Assembly: GCF_001514205.1 (NCBI RefSeq)
Contig: NZ_KQ948772.1
Span: 88,697-152,696, forward strand
Length of the DNA: 64,000 nt
Source: Streptomyces griseoruber
Lineage (GTDB): Bacteria > Actinomycetota > Actinomycetes > Streptomycetales > Streptomycetaceae
Reading direction: 5' to 3'
A program made the translations under genes and the position numbers. Positions 42,752 to 51,750 of the stretch are shown piece by piece. The notes beneath the pieces are model-generated. The model was given only the letters and a program-made list of their open reading frames with translations. It was not told where the DNA came from and did not search any database. Within the stretch, counting starts at the first letter, position 1. Each line of letters opens with the position of its first letter.

Positions 42752-43950
42752 CCGCCCCCGCGAAGCCGCGTCGCCTGACCGAGCTGTTCGAGACCGGACT
42801 CGCCGCGCCGGTCTGCCTGACCTGGGAACTGACCTATGCCTGCAACCTGGCCTGCGCCCACTGTCTGTCCAGCTCCGGGCGGCGTGATCCGCGCGAGCTG
42901 ACCACGGCCGAGGCCATGGCCGTCATCGACGAACTGGAGGCCATGCAGGTCTTCTACGTCAACATCGGCGGCGGCGAGCCGACGGTGCGCCCGGACTTCT
43001 GGGACCTGCTCGACCACGCCACCGGACACCACGTGGGGGTGAAGTTCTCCACCAACGGGGTGCGCATCACCCCCGGCACCGCCCGGCGACTGGCCGGCAA
43101 CGACTACGTCGACGTACAGGTCTCGCTCGACGGAGCGACGCAGGAGGTCAACGACGCGCTGCGCGGGCCGGGTTCGTACGCGACCGCCCTGCGGGCGCTG
43201 CGCCACCTCGCCGAGGCGGGCCTGCGCGGCACCAAGCTGTCGGTGGTGTGCACCCGGCACAACATCCCGCAGCTCGACGAGTTCGAGCGGCTCGCCGACC
43301 GCTACGGGGCGCAGCTGAGGCTGACCCGGCTGCGGCCGTCGGGCCGCGGCGCCGACGTCTGGGACGACCTGCGCCCCACCCCCGGGCAGCAGCGGGAGCT
43401 GTACGAGTGGCTGCTGGCCCACGGCGACACCGTGCTGACCGGTGACTCCTTCTTCCACCTGTCCGCGTACGGGCGTTCCCTGCCCGGGCTGAACCTGTGC
43501 GGAGCCGGACGGGTGGTGTGCCTGATCGATCCGGTCGGTGACGTGTACGCGTGCCCGTTCGCGATCCACGAGGACTTCCTCGCGGGCAACGTCCGCGAGC
43601 CGGGCGGTTTCGCCGAGGTCTGGCGGTCCGCGCCCCTCTTCCACCGCCTGCGCGCGCCGCAGTCGGGGGGTGCGTGTGCCTCGTGCTCCTTCCACGACAC
43701 GTGCAAGGGCGGCTGCATGGCCGCCAAGTTCTTCACCGGCCTGCCCCTGGACGGCCCGGACCCCGAGTGCGTGCGCGGCCTCGGAGAGGAACTGCTGGCG
43801 CGGCGGCCGGCCGACCGCACCCACCTGCCGCGGCCGGGGGCCGACCACTCCCGGCCGGTGCTGGTGCCGCTGACCCGCCGGCCCCCGGTGTCCGCCTGCG
43901 ACGAGAATCCGCTGGCCGGGTCCCGCCCCCCGAGGAGGTTTCCGCGATGA
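42748..43950 (+). CDS. mftC: Mycofactocin radical SAM maturase MftC
   Basis: The 400-aa radical SAM/SPASM enzyme decarboxylates and then cyclises the C-terminal Val-Tyr of MftA. The SAM-cluster motif is Cys32-x3-Cys36-x2-Cys39 (YACNLACAHC). NIGGGEPTVRPD is the SAM-binding GGE region. The SPASM Cys are in the C-terminal part (LNLCGAGRVVCLI, YACPFA, GACASCSFHDTCKGGC). It is coupled to the xdhC-like gene and to mftD by ATGA overlaps. Confidence 0.96.
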   Translation: MTAPAKPRRLTELFETGLAAPVCLTWELTYACNLACAHCLSSSGRRDPRELTTAEAMAVIDELEAMQVFYVNIGGGEPTVRPDFWDLLDHATGHHVGVKFSTNGVRITPGTARRLAGNDYVDVQVSLDGATQEVNDALRGPGSYATALRALRHLAEAGLRGTKLSVVCTRHNIPQLDEFERLADRYGAQLRLTRLRPSGRGADVWDDLRPTPGQQRELYEWLLAHGDTVLTGDSFFHLSAYGRSLPGLNLCGAGRVVCLIDPVGDVYACPFAIHEDFLAGNVREPGGFAEVWRSAPLFHRLRAPQSGGACASCSFHDTCKGGCMAAKFFTGLPLDGPDPECVRGLGEELLARRPADRTHLPRPGADHSRPVLVPLTRRPPVSACDENPLAGSRPPRRFPR

Positions 43951-45149
43951 GTCCCTTCCGCCGCAACCCCTGGTTCGAGACGGTCGCCGAGGCACAGCGC
44001 CGGGCCCGCCGGCGCCTGCCGGCCGGTGTCTACGGGGCACTGCTCGCGGGCTCCGAACGCGGCCGGACGGTCGACGACAACACCGCCGCCTTCGCCGACC
44101 TGGGCTTCGCCCCGCGGGTCGCCGGACATCACGGCCGCCGTGATCTCACCACCACCGTGCTGGGTGTGGAGACGTCGTTCCCCGTGGTCATCTCGCCCAC
44201 CGGTGTGCAGGCCGTCGATCCGCAGGCCGAGGTCGCCGTTGCCCGGGCGGCGGCGAACCGGGGCGTGATCATGGGACTGAGCTCGTTCGCGAGCAGGCCG
44301 GTGGAGGAGGTCTGCGCGGTTCATCCGAACGTGTTCTTCCAGATCTACTGGAGCGGCGGACGCGAGGTGATGCGCCGGCGGATGGAGCGGGCCCGCCGCG
44401 CCGGTGCGAAGGCGCTCGTCGCGACCCTGGACTGGTCGTTCTCCCAGGGCCGCGACTGGGGCAGCCCGGTGATCCCGGAACGGATCGACCTGCGGACGGC
44501 CCTGCGGATGGCGCCCCAGGTCCTCGCCCGGCCCGGCTGGCTGTGGCGGTTCGCCCGGGCCGGCGGCGCACCGGACCTGACCGCGCCGAACCTGGGGGCG
44601 CCGGACGGGGCGGCTCCCACGTTCTTCGGGGCGTACGGCGAGTGGATGTCCACCCCGCCGCCGACGTGGGAGGACGTCACATGGCTACGGCAGGAGTGGC
44701 AGGGGCCGTTCCTGCTGAAGGGGGTCTGCCGGGTCGACGACGCGCGCAGGGCGGTGGACGCCGGCGTGGACGCGATCTCCGTGTCCAACCACGGCGGCAA
44801 CAACCTGGACACCACCCCTGCCACCATTCGACTGCTGCCCGCGATCGCCGAGGCGGTCGGGGACGAGGTCGAGGTGCTGCTCGACGGCGGAGTGCGGCGC
44901 GGCGGCGATGTCGCCAAGGCGCTCGCCCTGGGTGCCCGGGCCGTGCTCATCGGCCGCGCCTCCCTGTGGGGCCTGGCCGCGAACGGACAGGCCGGCGTCG
45001 AGAACGTACTGGACATCCTGCGCGGCGGCCTGGACTCGGCGGTGCTCGGGCTCGGCCGGGGCTCGGTCCACGAACTGCGCCCGCGGGACCTGCACGTGCC
45101 CCGGGGGTTCGCCGTGACCCTCGGCTCCGGTCCGGCCGCGGAGCGGTGA
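43947..45149 (+). CDS. mftD: Mycofactocin FMN-dependent deaminase/oxidase MftD
   Basis: The 400-aa protein is an alpha-hydroxyacid-dehydrogenase-like FMN enzyme. It converts the AHDP intermediate into premycofactocin, whose alpha-keto amide is redox active. FMN-site segments are VVISPTGVQAVDPQAEVAVARAA, FFQIYW, VSNHGGNNLDT and VLLDGGVRRGGDVAKALALGA. It ends one base before mftE and follows mftC with an ATGA overlap. Confidence 0.94.
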   Translation: MSPFRRNPWFETVAEAQRRARRRLPAGVYGALLAGSERGRTVDDNTAAFADLGFAPRVAGHHGRRDLTTTVLGVETSFPVVISPTGVQAVDPQAEVAVARAAANRGVIMGLSSFASRPVEEVCAVHPNVFFQIYWSGGREVMRRRMERARRAGAKALVATLDWSFSQGRDWGSPVIPERIDLRTALRMAPQVLARPGWLWRFARAGGAPDLTAPNLGAPDGAAPTFFGAYGEWMSTPPPTWEDVTWLRQEWQGPFLLKGVCRVDDARRAVDAGVDAISVSNHGGNNLDTTPATIRLLPAIAEAVGDEVEVLLDGGVRRGGDVAKALALGARAVLIGRASLWGLAANGQAGVENVLDILRGGLDSAVLGLGRGSVHELRPRDLHVPRGFAVTLGSGPAAER

Positions 45150-45150
45150 G

Positions 45151-45852
45151 ATGACCGGCCCGCTGGGCGACCGGTCCTGGCCCGATGTCGCGAAGGGCGG
45201 CCTGGTCCTGGTGCCGCTCGGATCGACCGAACAGCACGGCCCGCATCTGCCCCTGTCCACCGACACCGTGATCGCCCGGGCCGTCGCGGAGCGGGCCGCC
45301 GCCCTGCTGCCCGGTGCGGCACCGGTCGCGCCGGCGATCCCGTACGGGGCGAGCGGAGAGCACGCGGGCTTCCCCGGAACCGTCTCCCTCGGCGGTGAGG
45401 CCCTGCGGGCGGTGCTCGTCGAGGCGGTGCGCTCCCTCGTCCTGTGGGCCGGGCGGGTCGCCTTCGTCAACGGGCACGGCGGCAACGGGGCGACGCTGAC
45501 GGCGGCCGTCCGCGCGCTGCGCCGGGAGGGCCACGACGTGGTCTGGACGGCGTGCCGCGTGCCCGGCGGCGATGCCCACGCCGGTGTCACGGAGACGTCG
45601 CTGATGCTCCACCTCGCCCCGGAACTGGTGCTGACGGAGCGGGCCGTCCCCGGTGACCGCCGGCCGCTCAGCGTGCTCATGCCCCGGCTGCGGACCGACG
45701 GGGTGCGCGCGGTGTCGCCCACCGGCGTGCTGGGCGATCCGACCGGGGCCAGCGCGGACCAGGGCCTGCGGACGCTGCGGGCGCTGGCGTCGGACGTGGC
45801 AGGCCGCCTCACGGCCTGGCGGGTCGACGACACGGGAAGGCTGCTGCGATGA
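45151..45852 (+). CDS. mftE: Mycofactocin peptidase MftE (creatininase family)
   Basis: The 233-aa metallopeptidase of the creatininase fold cleaves the C-terminal Val-Tyr dipeptide (AHDP) from modified MftA. Metal ligands are visible in PLGSTEQHGPHLPLSTDT and FVNGHGGNG, with a later Glu in AGVTETSLML. It is in the standard position between mftD and mftF, and its stop overlaps the mftF start. Confidence 0.94.
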   Translation: MTGPLGDRSWPDVAKGGLVLVPLGSTEQHGPHLPLSTDTVIARAVAERAAALLPGAAPVAPAIPYGASGEHAGFPGTVSLGGEALRAVLVEAVRSLVLWAGRVAFVNGHGGNGATLTAAVRALRREGHDVVWTACRVPGGDAHAGVTETSLMLHLAPELVLTERAVPGDRRPLSVLMPRLRTDGVRAVSPTGVLGDPTGASADQGLRTLRALASDVAGRLTAWRVDDTGRLLR

Positions 45853-47300
45853 ACCCGGACCCGTCACCGTCGCTCTCGCCGCCGGGACTGCCCGTCGCCC
45901 TGGACCACGCCGTCTCCTTCCGGGCCGGCGGGCGGGTGGTCACCGGCGGCGCCCCGTGGGGGGTCGCCCTGCTCAAGGAGGCCGCGCTGCCCCACCTCAC
46001 CGCCCTTCGCCGCGCGGGACGCACCGGTCTGACCCCCGGGACGGCGGTGGCGCGCGCGCTGGCGCGGCGACTGCTCGACCGGGGACTCGCCCATCCCGTG
46101 CCCCCGTCCCGGCCGGGGCCCCATCCGGTGACCGTCGTGGTCCCGGCCTTCGGCCGGCCGGCGGAACTGCACCGCTGTCTGGCCTCGCTGCGGGGACTGC
46201 CGGTCGTCGTCGTGGACGACGGCTCACCCGACCCCGGGCCGGTCCGCGCCGCCGCCTCGGCCCACGGCGCGCGGGTGCTGCGCCACGAGGTCAACCGCGG
46301 CCCGGCCGCGGCCCGCAACACCGGCCTGGCCGTGGTCCGTACCCCGCTGGTGGCGTTCGTCGACTCCGACTGCCGGCCCGAGGAGGGCTGGCTGGATCTC
46401 CTCGTCCCGTGCTTCGACGACCCGAAGGTGGCCGCCGTCGCCCCGCGTGTCGTGCCGGCCGTCCGCTCCCGCGGTCGCGGGGCGCTCGCCCGGTACGAGG
46501 CCGCCCGCTCCGCCCTCGACCTGGGGCGGGAGCCGGCGTTGGTACGTCCGGGCGCGCGGGTGGGCTTCGTGCCGACCGCTGCCCTCGTCGTGCGCACGGA
46601 TGCCCTGCGCGACGCCGCGTTCGACGAGGAACTGCGCCTGGGCGAGGACGTCGACCTCGTCTGGCGGCTGCACGACCGCGGGCGGCACGTGCGCTACGAG
46701 CCGCGGGCCCGCGTCGCCCACACACCGCGGCTCGGCCCGTGGGAGTGGGCCCGCCGCCGCCACGAGTACGGCACCTCCGCCGCCGCGCTGGCCGAGCGCC
46801 ACCCCGGCCGGCTGGCGCCGGCCCGCCCCTCCGCCTGGAACCTCCTCACGCTGGCCTGCGTCGTCGGCGGGCGTCCTCGGGCGGCCGCCGCGAGCGCGCT
46901 GCTGACCGCGGGGCTGCTGCGGCGCCGTCTGTCGGGGACGCCGGCCGCGACGGGGCTGAGCGCGTCCGTCGTGGCGCAGGGCCTGATCGCCGACACGGCC
47001 GCGCTGGGACTGGCCCTGCGTCGCGAGTGGTGGCCGCTGGGACTGCTGTGCCTGGCCCGCGCGCCCCGCGACAGGACCGCCCGCGCGGCGACGGCGGCCA
47101 TGCTCGCTCCGGTCGTCGCCGAATGGGTGACGCACGGCCACGGCCTGGACCTCCCGCGGTGGACCGCGCTCAGATGCCTCGACGACCTGTGCTACGGCAC
47201 CGGCGTGACCGCGTCGGCCTGGCGGCACCGTTCGCCCGCCCCGCTGCTGCCGAAGGTCTCCTTGCCGTTCCTGCGCGGCGACGGCCGCCGACGGCCCTGA
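45849..47300 (+). CDS. mftF: Mycofactocin glycosyltransferase MftF
   Basis: The 483-aa protein has an MftF-type N-terminal extension (~95 aa) followed by a GT2 domain (VTVVVPAFGRPAELHRCLASL, VVVDDGSPDPG, AFVDSDCRPEEGW with the DxD-like motif, LGEDVDLVWRL) and a hydrophobic C-terminal region that could associate with the membrane. MftF adds an oligo-beta-1,4-glucose chain to premycofactocin. It is the last gene of the mft operon and converges with the ferredoxin of the molybdenum hydroxylase operon. Confidence 0.93.
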   Translation: MNPDPSPSLSPPGLPVALDHAVSFRAGGRVVTGGAPWGVALLKEAALPHLTALRRAGRTGLTPGTAVARALARRLLDRGLAHPVPPSRPGPHPVTVVVPAFGRPAELHRCLASLRGLPVVVVDDGSPDPGPVRAAASAHGARVLRHEVNRGPAAARNTGLAVVRTPLVAFVDSDCRPEEGWLDLLVPCFDDPKVAAVAPRVVPAVRSRGRGALARYEAARSALDLGREPALVRPGARVGFVPTAALVVRTDALRDAAFDEELRLGEDVDLVWRLHDRGRHVRYEPRARVAHTPRLGPWEWARRRHEYGTSAAALAERHPGRLAPARPSAWNLLTLACVVGGRPRAAAASALLTAGLLRRRLSGTPAATGLSASVVAQGLIADTAALGLALRREWWPLGLLCLARAPRDRTARAATAAMLAPVVAEWVTHGHGLDLPRWTALRCLDDLCYGTGVTASAWRHRSPAPLLPKVSLPFLRGDGRRRP

Positions 47301-47304
47301 CCCC

Positions 47305-47374
47305 GGCACCGGGACCGGGCCCGGCACGGCACCGTCCTCGGCGGCTACGCAGGTCGGGGCTGCGGCCCGGTGCC
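47305..47374. terminator. Possible long hairpin between mftF and convergent ferredoxin
   Basis: GGCACCGGG at 47305-47313 pairs with CCCGGTGCC at 47366-47374 around a 52-nt GC-rich loop that contains further self-complementary GGCCC blocks. A terminator is expected in this 106-bp convergent gap. The loop is long, so the assignment is weak. Confidence 0.3.
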
Positions 47375-47406
47375 CGGGTGCCGGACCGGGCCGCCGCCCC
47401 GGCCTG

Positions 47407-47640
47407 TCAGGTCTCCGGCGGGAAGACCCGGTGTCCGGTGTCCGCGTCGGTGATCGAGATCGCCTCGATCGGGCAGGACTCGGCCACCTCCAGCACCACG
47501 TCGGACTCCGCTGTCCTCTCGGCCCGCGCGCGCCCCTGCCCGCTCTCGTCGAGTTCGAAGTCGGCGGGCGCGGACGCCACGCACAGACCGGTGCGGACAC
47601 AGAGCCGCTTGTCGACCCTGACGGTCCACCGCTCCGTCAT
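47407..47640 (-). CDS. Ferredoxin (3Fe-4S type)
   Basis: The 77-aa ferredoxin has DKRLCVRTGLCVASAPADFELD and SCPIEAISITD, the same single-cluster type as the 27953 ferredoxin. It overlaps the P450 stop by ATGA (47637-47640), so it is probably that P450's donor. It is the last gene of the molybdenum hydroxylase operon. Confidence 0.9.
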   Translation of the reverse strand: MTERWTVRVDKRLCVRTGLCVASAPADFELDESGQGRARAERTAESDVVLEVAESCPIEAISITDADTGHRVFPPET

Positions 47641-48833
47641 CGCCGGCCTCCCGTCACCACGAGCGGCAGGGTCTTCCAGCCGCGTACCGTCGAGGTCTGG
47701 GCCAGCTCCGCGTGGTCCCAGTCGACCTCCCAGCCCGGGAACCGCTCGAGGAGTTCCTCCGCGGCCACCCTGCCCTCCAGCCGGGCGAGGGCCGCGCCCA
47801 GGCAGTAGTGGGCGCCGACGCCGAAGCTCAGGTGCTGGGTGACCCGGTGGATGTCGAACCGGTCCGGATCGGGAACGCGCCGCGGGTCGCGGTTGGCGGC
47901 GGCCTGGATGAACAGGATGGCGCTGCCGGCCGGCACCGTGCGGCCGTGGAACTCCACGTCCCGGGTGACGTACCGCGCCGTGAACGGGCCGGTCGGCTCG
48001 AACCGCAGGATCTCCTCGATGGCGTTCGGGACGAGGGAGGGGTCGTTGGCCAGCTCCCGGCGGGCTTCGGGATAGCGGGCCATCAGGGCGCCGAACCAGC
48101 CGATCAGACGTCCCGTGGTCTCGTTCCCCGCGCCGGCCACCACCGAGCAGTAGGTGAGGACCTCCTCGTCGGTGAGCGTGCGCGTGACCCCGTTCTCGTC
48201 CTCGAACTCGGCGGTCATCAGCTCGGTCATGAGGTCGTCCGAGGGGTGCTTCTTGCGCCACTCGATGTAGTCCCGGAAGGCATCGGTGCTGAGGATCTCC
48301 CCTTCGTCGATCTTCCCGCCGTCCTGGGTGCCGAGCGTCTCGTCGGTCCTGTCACGAATGGCGGGCTGGTCGGCTTCCGGGATGCCGAGGAGCATGCCGA
48401 TGACGCGCATCGGCATCTCGGCGCCGACGGCCTGCACGAGGTCGAACCGTTCGGCGCCGTCCACCGCCTCGAGCGCCCGCCGGCAGAAGGCCCGCACCTT
48501 CGGTTCCAGGGTCGCGATGCGGCGCGGTGTGAACACCCGGGCGAGCAGGCGCCGGTGGATGTCGTGGACCGGCGGGTCCTCGAAGATGAGGGTGCCGGGC
48601 GGGAGTTGGACATCCGCCTGGATGATCTCCAGGATGTCCCCGCGGGCGGAGGAGAAGGTGTGCCAGTCCGCGAGTCCGCGCTGGACGTCCTCGTAGCGGC
48701 TGACGGCGTAGAAGTCGTGCTGGTCGTTGTAGTAGAGCGGCACCTCCTCGCGCAGCCGCGCGTACAGGGGGTACGGGTCGCGGGCGAGGGCGGGGTCGTA
48801 CGGGTCCCAGTGGATCGTGTCGGCCGTGGTCAT
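47637..48833 (-). CDS. Cytochrome P450 (CYP125/CYP142-like features)
   Basis: The 398-aa P450 has I-helix AGAGNETT (233-240), ExxR at Glu274-Arg277, and heme Cys344 in FGVGAHYCLGAALARLE. The GxHYCLGxxLARLE end and GNETT resemble CYP124/125/142 enzymes that hydroxylate terminal methyls of branched or steroid side chains. It is 26 bp downstream of the mycofactocin-type SDR. The alcohol it makes could be oxidised by that SDR. Confidence 0.93.
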   Translation of the reverse strand: MTTADTIHWDPYDPALARDPYPLYARLREEVPLYYNDQHDFYAVSRYEDVQRGLADWHTFSSARGDILEIIQADVQLPPGTLIFEDPPVHDIHRRLLARVFTPRRIATLEPKVRAFCRRALEAVDGAERFDLVQAVGAEMPMRVIGMLLGIPEADQPAIRDRTDETLGTQDGGKIDEGEILSTDAFRDYIEWRKKHPSDDLMTELMTAEFEDENGVTRTLTDEEVLTYCSVVAGAGNETTGRLIGWFGALMARYPEARRELANDPSLVPNAIEEILRFEPTGPFTARYVTRDVEFHGRTVPAGSAILFIQAAANRDPRRVPDPDRFDIHRVTQHLSFGVGAHYCLGAALARLEGRVAAEELLERFPGWEVDWDHAELAQTSTVRGWKTLPLVVTGGRR

Positions 48834-48859
48834 GTTCGCGCCTCCCGGTGGTGTGCGGC

Positions 48860-49696
48860 TCACTTGAGCAGGGCACCGGCGTCGATGGGCAGGGTCACCC
48901 CGGTGACGAAGCGGGCCTCGTCGGAGGCGAGGAAGAGAACGGCGTTGCTGATGTCGACGGGCTCGACCCAGGGGGTGGGCAGCACGTGCATGCCCATGGA
49001 GACGGCGGCGAAGTCGTCGACGGTGGGGGCCTCCAGGTCGGGACGGAACATCCGGTAGGTGCCCTCGTGCATCACCATCGGGGTGTTCACCTGGCTGGGG
49101 TGCACCGTGTTGACCCGGATGCGGTGCGCCCCCAGCTCCCCGCCCAGCGTGCGCATCAGCCCCACCACACCGTGCTTGGCGGCGATGTAGTGTCCGATGT
49201 TCGCGTAGCCCTTGAGTCCTCCCACCGAGCTGGTGAGGATGATCGATCCGCCCCTGCCGCCCGCGACGATGTGGGGGATCGACACCTTGGCGGTGAGCCA
49301 CACGCCGGTCAGGTTGACGTCGATCATGTCGCGCCAGGTCTTCTCGTCCATCACGTCGAGGGTGGCGCCGTCGCTGCCGAGGCCGGCGTTGGCGACCACG
49401 ACGTCCAGACGGCCGAAGGCGGCCACGCCTTCGTCCACGGCCGCCTTGAGCGCGTCGTGATCGCGGACGTCGGCCTGTACGGCGTGGATCCGCCGGCCCA
49501 GCTTCCGCACCTGTTCGGCCGTCTCCTCCAGGTCCTCGGGCGTGGACATCGCAAACGTCACGCCGTCGAGCTGCCTGCACACGTCGACGGCGATGATGTC
49601 GGCGCCCTCCTCCGCCAGCCGCACGGCGTGGCTGCGTCCCTGGCCGCGTGCCGCGCCGGTGATGAACGCGACCTTTCCTTCGACTCGTCCGGGCAT
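48860..49696 (-). CDS. Mycofactocin-coupled SDR family oxidoreductase
   Basis: The 278-aa SDR has TGAARGQGRSHAVRLAEEGADIIAVDVC and an insert between strand 2 and helix C (VTFAMSTPEDLEET). These are hallmarks of the SDR subfamily that co-occurs with mycofactocin and holds a non-exchangeable NAD. Catalytic Ser (TSSVGGLKGYANIGHYIAAKHG) and Tyr-Lys are present. It lies in one operon with the molybdenum hydroxylase and P450. It would oxidise an alcohol and pass electrons to mycofactocin. Confidence 0.92.
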   Translation of the reverse strand: MPGRVEGKVAFITGAARGQGRSHAVRLAEEGADIIAVDVCRQLDGVTFAMSTPEDLEETAEQVRKLGRRIHAVQADVRDHDALKAAVDEGVAAFGRLDVVVANAGLGSDGATLDVMDEKTWRDMIDVNLTGVWLTAKVSIPHIVAGGRGGSIILTSSVGGLKGYANIGHYIAAKHGVVGLMRTLGGELGAHRIRVNTVHPSQVNTPMVMHEGTYRMFRPDLEAPTVDDFAAVSMGMHVLPTPWVEPVDISNAVLFLASDEARFVTGVTLPIDAGALLK

Positions 49697-49698
49697 GA

Positions 49699-50406
49699 CT
49701 ACCTCGATTCCTGGGGTCGGGTGGGGTGATGACGGCGGGAGGTCCCGGTCACCTGACAGTGGCGTCTCCGGCTGCGCAGCCCGAGCACGAGGGCGAGCAG
49801 CACGGTGAGGACCGCGGCCGGCCCGAGGCGCTTGAGCACGCCGGCTCCGGCCGCGTCGACGAGGTCGAGCGGTTCGGCCGCGCGGCGGGCCCCGGCGACG
49901 ACGGCCGCGGGCGGTGGATCCGGGGGCACCGGGACGGTGGGGGCGACGGCGTGCGGCGGGTCCGCCGCCAGTTCCCGCGCGAGGTTCTCCGCGAACCGGG
50001 CGATGAGGGTGTTCGCCACCTCGGCCAGCGTGCCGCGTCCGAACTGGGCGGGCTTGCCCGTGATGACGAGGTCGGTCTCCACGAACACCTCGGCGGACCG
50101 CTCACCGGCCTCGGCCAGCCGGCAGGTCACCAGGGCCCTCGCGGTTCCGTTGCCCCGGTTCTCCCGGCCGCCGGCCTCCAGAACCACGGTCCGCTCGGCC
50201 TCGTTCCGCGACAGGAACGTGACGGTGCCGCTGTAGGTCAGGCCGACCGGGCCGAGCCTGACCCTGATCCTGCCGTGGCAGGTGTCGCCGTCCCGGGAGA
50301 CGAGGGTGGCGCCGGGCACACAGGGGGTGACCCGCTCGATGTCGAGCAGGACCCGCCAGGCCTCCTCCACCGGCACCGGAACGGTGAGCCTGTTCTCCAG
50401 TCTCAT
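49699..50406 (-). CDS. CoxG-like SRPBCC protein with C-terminal membrane anchor
   Basis: The 235-aa protein has a CoxG/START-like domain (MRLENRLTVPVPVEEAWRVLLD, VTPCVPGATLV, GLTYSGTVTFL, FVETDLVITGKPAQFGRG) and a single hydrophobic helix near residue 200 (AVLTVLLALVLGL). CoxG anchors carbon monoxide dehydrogenase to the membrane, and here it would recruit the molybdenum hydroxylase to the respiratory chain. It overlaps the small subunit gene by ATGA and ends 2 bp before the SDR start. Confidence 0.88.
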   Translation of the reverse strand: MRLENRLTVPVPVEEAWRVLLDIERVTPCVPGATLVSRDGDTCHGRIRVRLGPVGLTYSGTVTFLSRNEAERTVVLEAGGRENRGNGTARALVTCRLAEAGERSAEVFVETDLVITGKPAQFGRGTLAEVANTLIARFAENLARELAADPPHAVAPTVPVPPDPPPAAVVAGARRAAEPLDLVDAAGAGVLKRLGPAAVLTVLLALVLGLRSRRRHCQVTGTSRRHHPTRPQESR

Positions 50407-50882
50407 ACCGCGTCCCCCCGCTCGGCCGCGGCCCGGACGGCGTCGACGATGCCCTGGTAGCCGGTGCAGCGGCACAGGTTCCCGGACAGGGCCTCGCGGA
50501 TCTCCTCGTCGGTGGGCCTGGGGTGCTCGGCGAGGAACGCGGTGACGGACACCACGAGTCCCGGGGTGCAGAATCCGCACTGCAACGCGTGGTGGTCGCG
50601 GAACGCGGTCTGTACGGCGCTCAGTCCGCCGCCGGGCGGGGTGAGCCCCTCGACCGTGGTGACCTCCGCCCCGTCGGCCTGGACGGCGAACACCAGACAG
50701 GCCCGGACGGCCTCGCCGTCCAGCAGAACCGTGCAGGCGCCGCACACTCCGTGCTCGCACCCGAGGTGGGTGCCGGTCAGACCGCAGTCGGTCCGCAGGA
50801 AGTCGGCGAGGGTGAGCCGGGGCGGCACGGTCGCCCGGCGCGGGACGCCGTTGACGCGTAACCGGATGTCGACGTCAGTCAT
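50403..50882 (-). CDS. Molybdenum hydroxylase small subunit (two 2Fe-2S clusters, CoxS-like)
   Basis: The 159-aa subunit has a plant-type 2Fe-2S site (GCEHGVCGACTVLLDG) and an all-helical second site (CGFCTPG followed by NLCRCTGYQGI). It carries electrons from the molybdenum site to FAD. ATG 50882 (MTDVDIRL) overlaps the medium-subunit stop by 8 bp. It lacks an export signal, so the enzyme is cytoplasmic. Confidence 0.95.
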   Translation of the reverse strand: MTDVDIRLRVNGVPRRATVPPRLTLADFLRTDCGLTGTHLGCEHGVCGACTVLLDGEAVRACLVFAVQADGAEVTTVEGLTPPGGGLSAVQTAFRDHHALQCGFCTPGLVVSVTAFLAEHPRPTDEEIREALSGNLCRCTGYQGIVDAVRAAAERGDAV

Positions 50883-51750
50883 GGACCGCCTCCCGAACGG
50901 CGTGCCGCCAGGCACGGGCCACCATGGCCGCGCCCACGCGCTTGCGATAGCCGGCCGATCCGTGCAGATCGGCCGGGACCGAGTCGAGTCCCGACACGGC
51001 GAGGTCCGCGATGTCGCCGGCCGCCTCCGTCGTGGGCTCGCGGCCGATGAGCTCCCTCTCCGCGGCCCGCGCCCGGCAGGGCACCGGGCCGAGTCCGAAC
51101 ACGGCGATGGCGCACCGGTCGATCCGCCGGTCGGGCCCGAGCCCCACGGCGACGGTGGCTCCGGCGAGCGCGAAGTCGCCGCTCCTGCGGGCGAACTCCG
51201 CCACGGCGAATCCCCGGGGCCGGTGCCAGACGGGAAGGGCGACGGCGGTGAGCAGTTCGTCCTCGGCGAGGTCGGTGCTCCAGGTGCCGGTGAAGAACCG
51301 GTCGGCGGGAACGGTGCGGCGTCCGCGCGGTGACAGTGTCTCCAGCCGGGCGTCCAGGGTCAGCGCCACCGCCGGGTACTCGGCGGCGGCGTCGGCGTGG
51401 GCGAGTGAGCCGCCGACCGTGCCGCGGCTGCGGATCTGGAAGTGGCCGATGAGAGGTGTGGCGCGGGCCAGCAGGGGGGCGGCGTCGCGCACCACGTCGG
51501 AGCGCTCCACGGCCGCCTGGGTCGTGGTCGCGCCGATCCGCACCACGCCGCCGCGGTGCTCGATGCCCGGCAGCCCCTTCACCCGACGCAGGTCGACGAG
51601 GTGTCCGAAGGCGGCCAGGCGGAGCGCCAGCATGGGCACGAGGGACTGGCCGCCGGCGAGGACCTTGGCCTCGTCGCCCAGGCGGGCGAGCAGGGCCACC
51701 GTCTCCTCGGGGTCCACGGGGGCGTGGTACTCGAACGCCGCCGGTTTCAT
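50875..51750 (-). CDS. Molybdenum hydroxylase FAD-binding medium subunit (CoxM-like)
   Basis: The 291-aa flavoprotein has the FAD motif VLAGGQSLVPMLALRL and GTVGGSLAHADAAAEYP, both standard for CoxM/xanthine dehydrogenase FAD subunits, and a CO dehydrogenase flavoprotein C-terminal domain. It overlaps the genes on both sides (8 bp and 4 bp). Its electron acceptor is probably membrane quinone by way of CoxG. Confidence 0.94.
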   Translation of the reverse strand: MKPAAFEYHAPVDPEETVALLARLGDEAKVLAGGQSLVPMLALRLAAFGHLVDLRRVKGLPGIEHRGGVVRIGATTTQAAVERSDVVRDAAPLLARATPLIGHFQIRSRGTVGGSLAHADAAAEYPAVALTLDARLETLSPRGRRTVPADRFFTGTWSTDLAEDELLTAVALPVWHRPRGFAVAEFARRSGDFALAGATVAVGLGPDRRIDRCAIAVFGLGPVPCRARAAERELIGREPTTEAAGDIADLAVSGLDSVPADLHGSAGYRKRVGAAMVARAWRHAVREAVHD